Notes: a model not told the origin generated them from the letters alone. Counted from the first letter of the stretch, positions 46,597 through 56,489 are shown. The stretch is 64,000 nt of DNA from Micromonospora siamensis (GCF_900090305.1 NZ_LT607751.1:4154001-4218000), one strand, 5' to 3'. A program made the numbers and translations.

Positions 46597-49107
46597 TCAG
46601 GCGCCGACCCGGAAGCTGCGGGTGGCGTACGGGCCGAGCGGCACCCGGTCACCCATCGGCCCCGCACCGAGCGGCCGCTCGGCGAGATCGCACTCCACCA
46701 GCGCACCGGGGACACCGGCGACAGTGGCCACCACCTCGGCCGACGTGGGGTTGACCAGCCGCAGCACCGCACCTGTCCCGTCCTCGGCCGGCTTGTACGC
46801 CGACACCAGCGCACCGTCCACCCGCAACCCGCCGGCCGGGGCGGGCGTGGGCGTACCCGGGCGCAGCTGCCAGGCCCGCAGCGGCGCCCGCCGGCGGGCA
46901 GCCGCCGCGGTGACCGACGCCTCGTCGTCGGCGAGCCGGACGCCAACCGCCGCGCTGATCCGCCGTCGGCACTGGGCCTCGGGGGTGGGCAGCTGCGGCC
47001 CCGCCCCGGCGGTCCGGGCCCGCAGGTCGGGCCGGGAGAGCCAGCCGACCGCCCGGAGCACGGTGACGGCGAGCGACGGCCGCTCCCCGGTGATGCCCTG
47101 CACCTCGGGCAGCCCCGGGGCGAGCACGGCCAGGCCGGGCAGCAGGGCCAGCGACCGGACCGGCGCGACCCCGGCGTCGGCCTCGTAGCCGCGCTGCTCG
47201 GGCAGCGGGCCCAGCGCCGGCTTGAGCGGCCGGTCCAGCAGGCTGAAGTGGGTGTCGGCGCGCCAGGAGGTGGCCGCCACGTCGGTCGGGAAGTGGGCCT
47301 GGAGCCGGTGGTCGTCGGCGGTGTTGTCGAACTCGACCCGCCAGTCCAGCTCCCGCGCCCCGGCCCAGACGGTGGCGGTGACGGTCAGCGGGATGGTCAC
47401 CCGCTCGACGGAGCGGGCGGTGCGGTCGGCGGTCAGCCCGGCCGGCACGGTCAGCTCGGCGCGGGCGACGATCCGGGAGGCGACCTCGCTGTCGTACACC
47501 CGGGCGTCCCGGAGCACCGGGCTGGCCGCCTCGTCGAGGCGCGGCGGGTCGTAGGTGTAGGTGTCGCCCGCGTCGCCGGAGTCGACCAGCCGGCCCAGCC
47601 CCGGCAGGGTACGCCCGCTCGCCGCGTCGACCAGGGTGAACGAGGCGTCCTCGGCGACGGTCAGCGTCCAATCCCCCCGGGTCACCGTCCGGCCGGACGT
47701 GCCCGCGTCCGGGATGGCCGCCTCCCCCGGGACGACGGTGGCGGTGTAGCCGGTCCAGCCGCCGGCCGGCGGGTCGGCGACGAACGCGATCCGGTGCCGC
47801 AGGGTGTCCCGGGTGTCCGGGAGGATGTCCAGGTCGGCGCAGAACAGCGGGGTCGGCTCGGTCTCCACCAGCTCGTACGGCACCGGGACGCCGGCCGCGT
47901 CGACCAGGCCGCCGACCGTGTGGCCCGGCGCGGTGTACACGTCCACGGTGACCGGGCCGGCCGCCGGCGCGGCGTGCGGGTTGACCACCACCAGCGCGGC
48001 GGCGTCGGTGACCGGTTCGCCGGCCAGCCGGGTGTCCAGGCCCAGGTCGAGCAGGGCCCGCTCGACCAGGTGCTCGCCGGCCTGCCGGGCCCGGTCGAAG
48101 CGGACCTCGTTCTCCCGGTGCACCTCGTCGACCGAGCAGCCGCAGATCGAGTCGTGCGGCGCGTTGCGGAGCAGCAGGTCCCAGGCGTGCCGCAGCAGCC
48201 CGACCGCCTCGCCCCGCCCGGCGCGTACGGTCAGCGGCTCGGCCCACGACTCCAGCAGCGTCTCGGTGGCGGCGTTGGCCTGCTTCAGATAGAGCCGGGT
48301 GGAGAGCGTGCCGGCCAGCACGAAGGTCAGCCAGTCGCCCGGGTACCGCAGCTCACCGTCGACCACCGCGTCGGCCGGCACGGCGCCCCGGATCGCGGCG
48401 AAGTACTCGGCCAGGGTGCTCTCCCGCGCCGCGCCGTCGGCCAGGCCGGCGGGCAGCGGCCGGGGCGCCAGGTGGTCCCCGCCGTTGAGCAGCAGGTACG
48501 GCCCGTCGGCGTCCCGCCCCGCCTGCTTGTCGCGGAACGTCGCCAGCCGGTCGGCGGCCGAGGCCGCCTCCCAGAGCACCTCCGGCTCGTAGTAGCCCTG
48601 ATTGACGGCGGTGACCGAAGAGCCGTCCGGCGAGCGCCAGGTGAACCGGGGGTACGCCGGTGGCGCGCCCCGCCAGACCAGCGCGGTGTCCAGGCCGAAG
48701 CCGCGCAGCACCCGGGGCAGGTCGGCGGGGTGGCCGAAGGCGTCCGGGCAGTAGCCGATCGGGGCCAGCTCCAGTCCGAGGTCGGCGGCGACCCGGCGGG
48801 CGGTGAGCAGGTTGCGGATCAGGTTCTCGCCGGAGACGAGCTGGTTGTCGGCCAGCACGTGCCAGGGGCCGACCTGGATCCGGCCGGCGGCGGCGTGGGC
48901 GCGTACCCGCCCGGCCAGGTCGGGGCGGATCTCCAGCGCGTCCAGCGCCGTGATCGTCTGCCCGTCGAGGTGGAAGCGGCCCAGCTCACCGGCGTCGAGC
49001 TGGGCACAGACCCGGGCGACCAGCTCGGCCAGCCGGGCCCGGAACGACTCCATCGGCCGGTACCACTCGCGGTCCCAGTGGGTGTGGTTGACGACGTGCA
49101 CGGTCAT
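46597..49107 (-). CDS. GH38 alpha-mannosidase-type glycoside hydrolase
   Basis: An 836-residue retaining mannosidase (MngB-like). Zinc-site His/Asp residues are in VVNHTHWDREWYRP, and the nucleophile Asp in IGYCPDAFGHPADLPRVL. LLRNAPHDSICGCSVDEVH is another conserved segment. The middle and C-terminal beta domains (residues about 380-836) are of normal size. No signal peptide is seen, so it acts in the cytoplasm on imported or phosphorylated glycans. The ATG at 49105-49107 overlaps the epimerase stop, and it is the last gene of the operon. Confidence 0.92.
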   Translation of the reverse strand: MTVHVVNHTHWDREWYRPMESFRARLAELVARVCAQLDAGELGRFHLDGQTITALDALEIRPDLAGRVRAHAAAGRIQVGPWHVLADNQLVSGENLIRNLLTARRVAADLGLELAPIGYCPDAFGHPADLPRVLRGFGLDTALVWRGAPPAYPRFTWRSPDGSSVTAVNQGYYEPEVLWEAASAADRLATFRDKQAGRDADGPYLLLNGGDHLAPRPLPAGLADGAARESTLAEYFAAIRGAVPADAVVDGELRYPGDWLTFVLAGTLSTRLYLKQANAATETLLESWAEPLTVRAGRGEAVGLLRHAWDLLLRNAPHDSICGCSVDEVHRENEVRFDRARQAGEHLVERALLDLGLDTRLAGEPVTDAAALVVVNPHAAPAAGPVTVDVYTAPGHTVGGLVDAAGVPVPYELVETEPTPLFCADLDILPDTRDTLRHRIAFVADPPAGGWTGYTATVVPGEAAIPDAGTSGRTVTRGDWTLTVAEDASFTLVDAASGRTLPGLGRLVDSGDAGDTYTYDPPRLDEAASPVLRDARVYDSEVASRIVARAELTVPAGLTADRTARSVERVTIPLTVTATVWAGARELDWRVEFDNTADDHRLQAHFPTDVAATSWRADTHFSLLDRPLKPALGPLPEQRGYEADAGVAPVRSLALLPGLAVLAPGLPEVQGITGERPSLAVTVLRAVGWLSRPDLRARTAGAGPQLPTPEAQCRRRISAAVGVRLADDEASVTAAAARRRAPLRAWQLRPGTPTPAPAGGLRVDGALVSAYKPAEDGTGAVLRLVNPTSAEVVATVAGVPGALVECDLAERPLGAGPMGDRVPLGPYATRSFRVGA

Positions 49108-49793
49108 GACATCTCCGCTCTGGTGACGAGGGCGGCGGCGAAGCGGGCGGTGACCACGGCCGGACGGGTGATGGCGGTGCCGACGACCACGGCGTGCGCG
49201 CCGCGGCGCAGCGCCTCGGCGGCCTCCTCGGGGGTGTTGATCCGCCCCTCGGCCACCACCGGCACGGGCAGCGCCGCGGCCAGCGCGCCGACCAGCGCCA
49301 GGTCCGGGTCGTGCGGCACAGCGCCGCCGGTGTAGCCGGCGAGGGTGGTGCCGACCAGGTCGACCCCGGCGGCCACGGCGGCGTACGCGTCGGCCTCGGC
49401 GGCCACGTCGGCCATCACCAGCACACCGGGGTGCCGCTCGCGCAGGGCGGCGACGGTCTCGGCGAGGGTGCGCCCGTCCGGGCGGGGCCGGCGGGTGCCG
49501 TCCAGCGCGACCACGTCGGCGCCGGTGGCGGCGACCGCTTCGGCGTGCGCCAGGGTCGGGGTGATGTAGACGCCGGACGCGCCGTCCTTGATCAGGCCGA
49601 TCAGCGGGGTGTCCGGCAGGGCGGCCCGCAGGGCCCGCAGGTCGCGCAGGCCCTGGGCACGGATCGCGGCGGCGCCGCCGTTGCACGCCGAGCGGGCCAG
49701 CGCCACCATGTGCGCCGGGTCGTCGAGCGGCTCCCCGGCGTCGGCCTGGCAGGAGACGACGAGCCGGCCTCGGATGTCGTCGAGCACGGTCAT
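49104..49793 (-). CDS. nanE: NanE-type N-acylmannosamine-6-phosphate epimerase
   Basis: A 229-residue TIM-barrel epimerase converting ManNAc-6-phosphate to GlcNAc-6-phosphate. RGRLVVSCQADAGEPLDDP, AIRAQGLRDLRALRAAL, IGLIKDGASGVYITPTL, VALDGTRRPRPDG and VVAEGRINTPEEA are family segments with the catalytic Lys and Glu present. The ATG at 49791-49793 overlaps the FAD oxidoreductase stop. With the ROK kinase it forms a route from an N-acetylated mannosamine sugar into amino-sugar metabolism. Confidence 0.92.
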   Translation of the reverse strand: MTVLDDIRGRLVVSCQADAGEPLDDPAHMVALARSACNGGAAAIRAQGLRDLRALRAALPDTPLIGLIKDGASGVYITPTLAHAEAVAATGADVVALDGTRRPRPDGRTLAETVAALRERHPGVLVMADVAAEADAYAAVAAGVDLVGTTLAGYTGGAVPHDPDLALVGALAAALPVPVVAEGRINTPEEAAEALRRGAHAVVVGTAITRPAVVTARFAAALVTRAEMS

Positions 49794-51457
49794 CGGGTGG
49801 GGTCCTCCAGTACGGCGCCGAAGGCGCGATGGGTGTCCACGGCGGACGGGTCGGCGCCGAGGGCGGTTGCGGCGCGGCGGGCGGCGTCGGCGTCGGCCGG
49901 GCCGGCGGGACGGTCGGGGTCGACCGCGAGGGTGGCGGCCCGTTCCCCCTCCAGGGCGCCGTGTGCTGCGGCGAGCTGCACCGCGCCGAACAGGGGGTGG
50001 TCGACGTCCACGTCGGCGACCCAGGCCAGCGGCACCCCGGCCGCGACCAGGTCCCGCTGGACGGCGAGCAGGAAGGCCGGCTCGTCCACGGCGCTCACCG
50101 GCCGGCGGTCGCGTACGGCGCGGGCGGCGAGCGTGCCGGCCGCCTCCCCCACCGCCCACTCCCCGTGGTGCACCCGGTACGCCGCCGCGGCGACCTGGGT
50201 GGCGCCGAGGTTCTTCGCGGCGGCGAGCAGGTTCTCCGCGCCGGCCGGCACCAGCGCGGCGGCGGGGATGGTGAACGGCGCGGTCTCCCGGTACACCGGC
50301 GCCGGGTGGCCGGTGCGTTCGTGCAGGTCCACGTGGTACCAGGTGACGCCGAGCGAGCCGGGCAGGTGCCGGGCCCGGGCCCGGCCGTCGACCGGGGCGA
50401 GGTCGTGCCCGGTGACCGGGGTGTCGACCACGATCCGCCGGGACTCCCGCAGGTACGGCGCCTCGGCGAAGCCGTCCGGGGTGCCGGCCGCCTCGGGTGC
50501 CAGCCGCAGGCCGGGGAAGCCGTGCCCGCCGTCCTCCCGGGGCGCCTCGGTACGCAGCCAGTGCACGAACGCGGCGGTCAGCTCCCGTCCGGCGCGCTCC
50601 GCCCCGGCCGGGTCGCGTAGCGGGTCCTGCCCGGCGCAGTCGTTGGACGCCCAGTTCAGCACGGCCAGTTCCGGTGCGGTGGCGCGGAGCCGGCGGTAGG
50701 TCCAGAACGGCGGCCGGCCGTCCGGTCCGTCGGAGAACATCCGGTACCGGTGCACGCCGCCGTCCCAGCCGGCGATGTCGAAGGTGAGCCGGTCGCGCAG
50801 GGCGGCGTAGTTCGCCGGGGCGGGGCCGGTGAAGTCGGCGCCGGGGTGGTGCTCGACCAGCGCGCACCAGGTGAAGGACTGTTGGGCGCCCGGGTCGGGG
50901 GCGCCGGGCACCGCGTCGGGTTCGCCGTACGCGTCGGACCCCTCGGATCCGGTGACGGTGGCGAAGCCGGACAGCGGGGCCAGGTCGCCGCGTTCGGTGG
51001 CGTCGCAGAAGACGGTGGCGGCGAGCACGGTGCCGTCGGTGAGGGTGACGTCCCGGATCCGGTTCCGCTCGACTCGGGCGGCCACCGGCGCGAGGCCGGT
51101 CAGCACGGTCACCTTCGCCTCGGCCAGGCTCGTGTCGAGCACCCGCTGGGCGACGGCCGGCTCCACGCAGAGCCGGCTGACCCAGCCGCCGCCGGGGTTG
51201 GCCGTCCCGCCGTAGGCGGCGCGCAGCGCGTCGCGCAACGCCCGGTAGCTCGCCGAGCGGCCGAAGCTCTCCACGTGCGGATGCTCGTCGAGGGCCGGCA
51301 GGGCCTGGGTGGTGACCTGCCCGCCGATCCGGGAACACTCCTCGACCAGGACGACGGAGACGCCGGCCCGGGCGGCGGCGAGCGCGGCGGCCACCCCGCC
51401 GAGCCCGCCGCCGACCACGGCCACGTCGGTGGTCAGGGTCGGGTCAGGACTGGGCAC
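49790..51457 (-). CDS. FAD-dependent oxidoreductase (PF12831-like)
   Basis: A 555-residue flavoprotein. The dinucleotide-binding motif VVGGGLGGVAAALAAARAG is at about residues 14-32, followed by VLVEECSRIGGQVTTQ, where the cofactor adenosine contact and redox region lie. CDATERGDLAPLSG and the C-terminal ENLLAAAKNLGATQVAAAAY are typical of FAD-dependent oxidoreductases found in glycan-use operons. The reaction is not established for this group. The GTG at 51455-51457 overlaps the DUF4127 gene by 14 bases. A role in oxidising a sugar or an N-acyl derivative is inference. Confidence 0.85.
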   Translation of the reverse strand: MPSPDPTLTTDVAVVGGGLGGVAAALAAARAGVSVVLVEECSRIGGQVTTQALPALDEHPHVESFGRSASYRALRDALRAAYGGTANPGGGWVSRLCVEPAVAQRVLDTSLAEAKVTVLTGLAPVAARVERNRIRDVTLTDGTVLAATVFCDATERGDLAPLSGFATVTGSEGSDAYGEPDAVPGAPDPGAQQSFTWCALVEHHPGADFTGPAPANYAALRDRLTFDIAGWDGGVHRYRMFSDGPDGRPPFWTYRRLRATAPELAVLNWASNDCAGQDPLRDPAGAERAGRELTAAFVHWLRTEAPREDGGHGFPGLRLAPEAAGTPDGFAEAPYLRESRRIVVDTPVTGHDLAPVDGRARARHLPGSLGVTWYHVDLHERTGHPAPVYRETAPFTIPAAALVPAGAENLLAAAKNLGATQVAAAAYRVHHGEWAVGEAAGTLAARAVRDRRPVSAVDEPAFLLAVQRDLVAAGVPLAWVADVDVDHPLFGAVQLAAAHGALEGERAATLAVDPDRPAGPADADAARRAATALGADPSAVDTHRAFGAVLEDPTR

Positions 51458-52922
51458 CGGTCTCCTCCAGGGCGAAGTCGATCTCGTACGTGCGCTGCCA
51501 GGGCAGGGTCACCGAGCCGGCGGTCGGGGTCAGGCCGGGCACGGCGGCCAGCTCCCGCCAGCGCTCGGTGAGCAGTTCCTCGATCCGGGCGGTGACCGCC
51601 GGGACGTCGGCGGCGGCGATGTGGTCGTGCCGGGTCGGGTCGGTGCCCAGCTCGGCGCGGAGCCGGGGCCGGGCGTACGACATCCAGCCGTGGTCGTCGA
51701 GCAGCCGGTGGGCGAGCAGCCGCCGCGCGGCGGACTCGTCGAGGGTGCCGGTGACCCGCCCCACCTGGTAGGCGACCAGGGTGGCCAGGGCGCTGCCGAC
51801 GGTGTTGCCGGCGGTGTTCCAGCCGGCGTACCCGGCCAGCCGGGCGTAGCTGCCGTCGGCGGCGAGGTCGGCGACCAGTCGGGGGTCGGCGCCGTTGCCG
51901 AGGGCGCAGTCGGCCAGCGCCACGGTCCGCCCGTCGGCGAGCAGCCGGCGGACCAGGACGGCGGTCCGGGCGGCAGGGCCCGGGTCGGTGTCGGCGGGCG
52001 GGGCGGTGGCCCAGTCGGCGTCGCCGGGCTGCGGCGGGTGCACCACCAGCACGGCGGCGGCGTCGTCCGCGTCCACCACGGTCGCGCCGGCGGCGACGGC
52101 CTGGCTGGCGATCCCGGCGCCGACCGGCACCGGCTCGTAGCGGGCGATCCGGGCCAGCCCGTCCGGCTCGGCGCAGGCCACCGCGATCCGGGGCGAGCGT
52201 CCGGCGGCGGCGGTGAGCGCCCGGGCCACCAGCACCGCGCCGATCTCGTCGGCCCCCGGGTGGGCGAGCACCCGGTCGCCGAGCTCCAGCCAGCCGGTCC
52301 AGGTGCGCAGCCACTGCCACTCGGCGGTGCCGACCGCGGCGACGGCGGTGTCGTCGGCGCCGACCACCAGGGTGTCCAGCACGCCGTCGGCGGCCAGCCC
52401 GAGGGCGACCTGGTTGAGCACGTGGTTGCGCTGCCGGCGGCGCAGGAAGTCGTGCCGGATCTCGGGCGGCACCTCGGTGGGCGGGGTGTCGCCGGTGCCG
52501 AGCGCCCGGTGCAGCGCCGCCGACCAGGCGTGCAACTTCCGGCCGAGCCGCGCCCAGTAGTCGGGTTCCTCACCGGCGTCGTCGGCGTCCGGGGTGCGTT
52601 GCACGACGGTCGAGGCGTACACCGGTCCGGCCACGTCGGACAGTGCCGCCCAGCGGCGCAGCACCGCCGGGACCGGGTCGTCGCGCAGCCGGGAGGCGAT
52701 CAGCCCACCCAGGCCGAGGGTCTCCAGGGCGACCACCGCGGCGTCGGCGCGGCGGGTGCCGAGCCAGTCGGCGAGCGCGTCCGGGTCGCCGGGGCGGCGC
52801 CCGGCGGGCAGCAGCGCCGCCGGTGGCGTCTCGACGGTCGCCCCGGCGACGGCGGCGACCAGGCCGGGCAGCATCCGGCACACCGGCCGGTCGTCCAGCG
52901 GCAGCAGCGCGATCCGGATCAT
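51444..52922 (-). CDS. DUF4127 family protein
   Basis: A 492-residue protein of the DUF4127 family: MIRIALLPLDDRPVCRM at the start, LETLGLGGLIASRL, STVVQRTPDADD, RRQRNHVLNQVALGLAADGV and ADCALGNGAD. GYAGWNTAGNTVGSALATL is another conserved stretch. No signal peptide. The family is widespread in Firmicutes and Actinobacteria within sugar operons, but no reaction is known. Conserved Asp/Arg residues at the N-terminus suggest an enzyme. The ATG at 52920-52922 overlaps the kinase stop. The operon suggests it acts on the same imported sugar. Confidence 0.85.
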   Translation of the reverse strand: MIRIALLPLDDRPVCRMLPGLVAAVAGATVETPPAALLPAGRRPGDPDALADWLGTRRADAAVVALETLGLGGLIASRLRDDPVPAVLRRWAALSDVAGPVYASTVVQRTPDADDAGEEPDYWARLGRKLHAWSAALHRALGTGDTPPTEVPPEIRHDFLRRRQRNHVLNQVALGLAADGVLDTLVVGADDTAVAAVGTAEWQWLRTWTGWLELGDRVLAHPGADEIGAVLVARALTAAAGRSPRIAVACAEPDGLARIARYEPVPVGAGIASQAVAAGATVVDADDAAAVLVVHPPQPGDADWATAPPADTDPGPAARTAVLVRRLLADGRTVALADCALGNGADPRLVADLAADGSYARLAGYAGWNTAGNTVGSALATLVAYQVGRVTGTLDESAARRLLAHRLLDDHGWMSYARPRLRAELGTDPTRHDHIAAADVPAVTARIEELLTERWRELAAVPGLTPTAGSVTLPWQRTYEIDFALEETGAQS

Positions 52923-53914
52923 CGGGCCACCTCCTCGCCCGGCGCGGACCCGGCCACGACGGCGGGCGACGGCGCGGCGACGGGACCCGGCGCGGTGGCC
53001 GGCCCGGCGCCGGAACCGGCGGCCAGGGCGCGCAGCGCGGCCTCGGCGGCGCCGACCAGTTGGGCGTCGGCGCCGAGGGCGGCGGGCACCAGCGGCACCG
53101 CGCCGAGCACCGGCATGCAGGCCGCGGCGAAGGCCGGCCGGGCGGCGGCGAGCAGCTCGGGGACGGCGGCGCCGCCACCGACCACCACCCGGTCCGGGTC
53201 GAGGGTGTTGGCCAGTCCCGCCAGCGCGACGCCGAGGGCCGCACCGGCGTGGGCGATCACCTCGACGGCGACCGGGTCGCCGGCCCGGGCCCGGCGGACC
53301 ACCTCGGGCAGGTCGACGGTCGCGCCGGTGCCCGCGGCGTAGGCAGCGGCGATCGCCGGCCCGGCGGCGACGGCCTCGACGTGGCCGACCGCGCCGCACG
53401 GGCAGGGCCGCCCGGTGGCCTGCGGCACCGGCACGTGGCCGAGGTGCCCGGCCGCGCCGAGCCGCCCGGTGAGCAGCGTGCCGGCGGCGTGCACGCCGCC
53501 GCCGACGCCGGTGCCGACCGCCACACCGAGCACGGTGGGCAGGCCCCGGCCGGCGCCGTGCACGGCCTCGCCGAGGGTGAACGCCTGCACGTCGTTGAGG
53601 ACCACGCCGGGCAGGCCGAGCCGGTCGGCCAGCCCGCCCGGGACGTCGACGGCGGACCAGCCGTGGATCGAGGAGGTGGCGGCGGTGACCAGGCCGGTGG
53701 TCGGGTCGACCAGGCCGGGCGCGCCGACGCCGACGGCGACCGGCGCCTCACCGAGGGAGCGGACCAGCGCGGCGGCGGTGTCCAGGACGGCGGCGGCGCC
53801 GTCGCGGGCCGGGGTGGCCGCCCGGGTACGGGTGAGCACGGCGCCGCCCCGCACCAGCGCGGCGGCCGTCTTCGTGCCGCCGATGTCGACGGCGGCGACG
53901 AGGGGGGCGGTCAT
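52919..53914 (-). CDS. ROK-family sugar kinase
   Basis: A 331-residue ROK kinase with N-terminal ATP loop AAVDIGGTKTAAALV and the catalytic-base region LNDVQAFTLGEAVHGAG. GVAVGTGVGGGVHAAG follows, and the zinc-binding part is RPCPCGAVGHVEAV. It likely phosphorylates ManNAc, GlcNAc or a related sugar, the substrate for the NanE gene downstream. The Ala/Pro-rich tail after about residue 290 is unusual. No DNA-binding domain is present, so it is a kinase rather than a ROK repressor. The ATG at 53912-53914 overlaps the GntR stop. Confidence 0.92.
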   Translation of the reverse strand: MTAPLVAAVDIGGTKTAAALVRGGAVLTRTRAATPARDGAAAVLDTAAALVRSLGEAPVAVGVGAPGLVDPTTGLVTAATSSIHGWSAVDVPGGLADRLGLPGVVLNDVQAFTLGEAVHGAGRGLPTVLGVAVGTGVGGGVHAAGTLLTGRLGAAGHLGHVPVPQATGRPCPCGAVGHVEAVAAGPAIAAAYAAGTGATVDLPEVVRRARAGDPVAVEVIAHAGAALGVALAGLANTLDPDRVVVGGGAAVPELLAAARPAFAAACMPVLGAVPLVPAALGADAQLVGAAEAALRALAAGSGAGPATAPGPVAAPSPAVVAGSAPGEEVAR

Positions 53915-54636
53915 GGTGTCCTTCGGGTCACGGTGATGCGGAAGTCGTACCGGTCGGCGCGGTAGATGCTCTCGGCGCGCTCGACGGCCCGCCCGGCGTC
54001 GTCGTAGGTGATCCGGTCCACCCGCAGCGCGGGCGAGTACGCGGCCACCTGCAACAGCCGGGCCTGGTCGTCGTCGACGACGGTCGCGGCGATCACCTGG
54101 TCGGCGTGGTGCGGGCGGACGCCCCGCGCGGCGAGGGTCTCGTAGAGCGACCCGGCGACGGTGTCGGCGTCGAGTTCACCGACCCGTTCGGTGGGCAGCC
54201 AGACCTCCTCGACGCACATCGGCAGGCCGTCGGCGAGCCGCAGCCGGCGGATGTGCACGACCTCCGCGCCGGGCGAGACGGAGAGGTCCCGGGCGACCAC
54301 CACCCGGGCCGGTACGACGGTGAGGTCGAGCAGCCGGGAGTCGGGGGTGAGCCGGCGGCTGCGCATGTCCTCGCTGAACGAGGTGAGCGCGAGGGACTTG
54401 GAGATGGTGGCCGGGTCGGCGACGAAGGTGCCGGAGCCCTGCGCCCGGTAGACCAGGCCCTCCTCCTCGAGCCGGCCGACGGCCTGCCGGACGGTGGCCC
54501 GGCTGACGCCGAACCGGGCGACCAGTTCCCGTTCGCTGGGCAGCGGGTCGTGCGGGCGCAGGGCGGAACCGATCTCGGCGCGCAGCGCGGTGTAGAGCGC
54601 CTCGTGCTTGAAACCGACCTTGTTGGCGACGCTCAT
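53911..54636 (-). CDS. GntR/HutC-family transcriptional regulator
   Basis: A 241-residue repressor. The winged helix (residues about 8-75) is recognisable by PLPSERELVARFGVSRATVR and VYRAQGSGTFVADP. The effector-binding UTRA domain follows (VHIRRLRLADGLPMCVEEVW, LRVDRITYDDAGRAVERAES). It is embedded between the permease genes and the catabolic genes, overlapping both by four bases. DasR-like sites TGGT-N4-ACCA in the 57804-57963 spacer are its probable operators. The ligand is probably a phosphorylated sugar from this pathway. Confidence 0.93.
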   Translation of the reverse strand: MSVANKVGFKHEALYTALRAEIGSALRPHDPLPSERELVARFGVSRATVRQAVGRLEEEGLVYRAQGSGTFVADPATISKSLALTSFSEDMRSRRLTPDSRLLDLTVVPARVVVARDLSVSPGAEVVHIRRLRLADGLPMCVEEVWLPTERVGELDADTVAGSLYETLAARGVRPHHADQVIAATVVDDDQARLLQVAAYSPALRVDRITYDDAGRAVERAESIYRADRYDFRITVTRRTP

Positions 54637-55535
54637 CCCTTGACCCCACCCTCTCCGATGCCCCGGAAGAACAGCCGTTGCAGCGCGAAGAAGACGGCGA
54701 GCAACGGAACGACCGCGATCATCGTGCCAGCGGCGACGACCCGCTGGTCGTTGGTGAAGGTGCCGGAGAGGTACTGGAGGCCGACGGTGAGGGTGAAGTT
54801 GTCCGGGTTCTTCAGCACGATCAGCGGCCAGAGGAAGTCGTCCCAGGCGAACAGAAAGCTGAACACGCCGACCACCGACAGCGAGCCGCGGACGCTGGGC
54901 AGGGCGACCCGCCAGAACCGGGCCCACTCCCCCGCGCCGTCCATGGCGGCGGCCTCCTCGGTCTCCTTGGGCAGGGCGAGGAAGGCGGTCCGCATGACCA
55001 GGATGGACAGGCCGGAGACCGCGCCGGGCAGCAGCACGCCGAGCAGGGTGTCGACCAGGCCGAGGCTGCGGACGGTGAGGAAGACGTTCACCATGATCAC
55101 CTCGAAGGGGACGACCAGCGAGGCGAGCACCGCGGCGAAGACCGCACCCCGGCCGCGGAACCGCATCCGGGCCAGCGCGTAGCCGGCCATCGCTCCGAAG
55201 AAGCAGTTGGTGACCACGCTGGCGACCGCGACGATCGCCGAGTTGCCGATGTAGCGCCAGACCGGGATGACCTCGGCGACCTTGCCGAAGTTGCCCAGCG
55301 TGGGGTCGGCGGGCAGCCAGGTGGTGTCCGGGCCGTAGATCGGCTCGCCGGTGCTCTTGAGCGAGGTGAGCAGCTGCCACAGGAACGGGCCGACCAGCAG
55401 CACGGTCATCAGCACCAGCAGCAGGTAGCGCAGGGTGTGACCGGCGTACCGGGCGGCGCCGCCGGTGCGCCGGGTGCGGGGTGCGGGCCTGGTCTCCTGG
55501 TGCCGCGCCGGCGCCGGGGTGGTCGCCGTGCTCAT
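54633..55535 (-). CDS. Sugar ABC transporter permease (MalG-like)
   Basis: A 300-residue inner-membrane permease of a carbohydrate ABC importer with six helices. The EAA loop, which contacts the ATPase, reads EEAAAMDGAGEWARFWRVAL. The start LRYLLLVLMTVLLVGPFLWQL and WDDFLWPLIVL near the end are typical of MalG. The ATG is at 55533-55535 and the stop overlaps the gntR start. No ATPase gene is present in the operon, so a shared MsiK-like ATPase from elsewhere would power it, as is common in actinomycetes. Confidence 0.93.
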   Translation of the reverse strand: MSTATTPAPARHQETRPAPRTRRTGGAARYAGHTLRYLLLVLMTVLLVGPFLWQLLTSLKSTGEPIYGPDTTWLPADPTLGNFGKVAEVIPVWRYIGNSAIVAVASVVTNCFFGAMAGYALARMRFRGRGAVFAAVLASLVVPFEVIMVNVFLTVRSLGLVDTLLGVLLPGAVSGLSILVMRTAFLALPKETEEAAAMDGAGEWARFWRVALPSVRGSLSVVGVFSFLFAWDDFLWPLIVLKNPDNFTLTVGLQYLSGTFTNDQRVVAAGTMIAVVPLLAVFFALQRLFFRGIGEGGVKG

Positions 55536-56416
55536 GCCTCGCTCCTCTCGCTGCGCCGGCGGGCCACCAGGGCCAGCACGGAGAGGCCGAGGGTGCCGAC
55601 GAAGAGGACCAGGCTCATCGCCGAGGCGTACCCGATCTCGCCGTCGACGCCGAGGCCGACCTCGCGGATGTAGTAGACGATCGACTTGGCCTGCCCGCCG
55701 GGGCCCGCGGTGCCCGACGACATCACGTAGATCTCGGCGAAGACCTTGACGGCCGAGATGGCGGAGAGGGTGCCGACCAGCAGCATGGTGGGGCGGACGG
55801 TCGGCACGGTCACCGAGCGGAACCGGCGGATCGCGCCGGCGCCGTCGACCCGGGCCGCCTCGTGCAGCTCACCGGGGACGTTGGCGAGCGCGGCCAGGTA
55901 GATCACCATGTAGTAGCCGAGGCCCTTCCAGACGGTGACCAGCATGCAGGAGAAGAGCAGCAGGGTGGAGTCGGTGAGGAAGGGCAGCGGCTCGGCGACC
56001 ACCCGCAGCTTGAGCAGGACCGCGTTGACCAGGCCGTCGGAGGAGAGCAGCCAGCTCCAGATCAGCCCGACCACGACCATCGAGGCGATGACCGGCGAGT
56101 AGAACACCGCCCGGAACGCGCCGATGCCGGGCAGCTTCGTGTGCACCAGCTGGGCCAGCAGCAGCGGCAGCAGCACCAGCGCCGGGACCACCACGACCAG
56201 GTAGAGGGCGGTGTTGCCGATCGCCCGGAAGAACTGGTCGTCCTGGGCCAGCCGGGAGAAGTTGGCCAGCCCGGTGAAGTGCCCGCCGCCGAGGGCCTGG
56301 GCGTCGGTGAAGGCGAGCACGCCGGTGTTGGCCAGCGGCCCCCAGGTCATCGCCGCGGTGACGACCAGCGCCGGGGTGAGGAAGAGCCAGGGTACGTACC
56401 ATCGACGGCCGATCAC
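55532..56416 (-). CDS. Sugar ABC transporter permease (MalF-like)
   Basis: A 294-residue permease with six helices. The EAA loop is LHEAARVDGAGAIRRFRSVT and the N-terminus RRWYVPWLFLTPALVVTAAM fits MalF-type proteins. The GTG at 56414-56416 begins 74 bases after the binding-protein gene. The stop overlaps the second permease start. Together the two permeases form the channel for the sugar brought by the lipoprotein at 56490-57803. Confidence 0.92.
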   Translation of the reverse strand: MIGRRWYVPWLFLTPALVVTAAMTWGPLANTGVLAFTDAQALGGGHFTGLANFSRLAQDDQFFRAIGNTALYLVVVVPALVLLPLLLAQLVHTKLPGIGAFRAVFYSPVIASMVVVGLIWSWLLSSDGLVNAVLLKLRVVAEPLPFLTDSTLLLFSCMLVTVWKGLGYYMVIYLAALANVPGELHEAARVDGAGAIRRFRSVTVPTVRPTMLLVGTLSAISAVKVFAEIYVMSSGTAGPGGQAKSIVYYIREVGLGVDGEIGYASAMSLVLFVGTLGLSVLALVARRRSERSEA

Positions 56417-56489
56417 GTCGGTGAGCTCCTGTCGTCAGGGGTGGTGGCGCCGCCCGGTGGTCGTCCCGGCCGGGCGGCGCCGTGCCGCG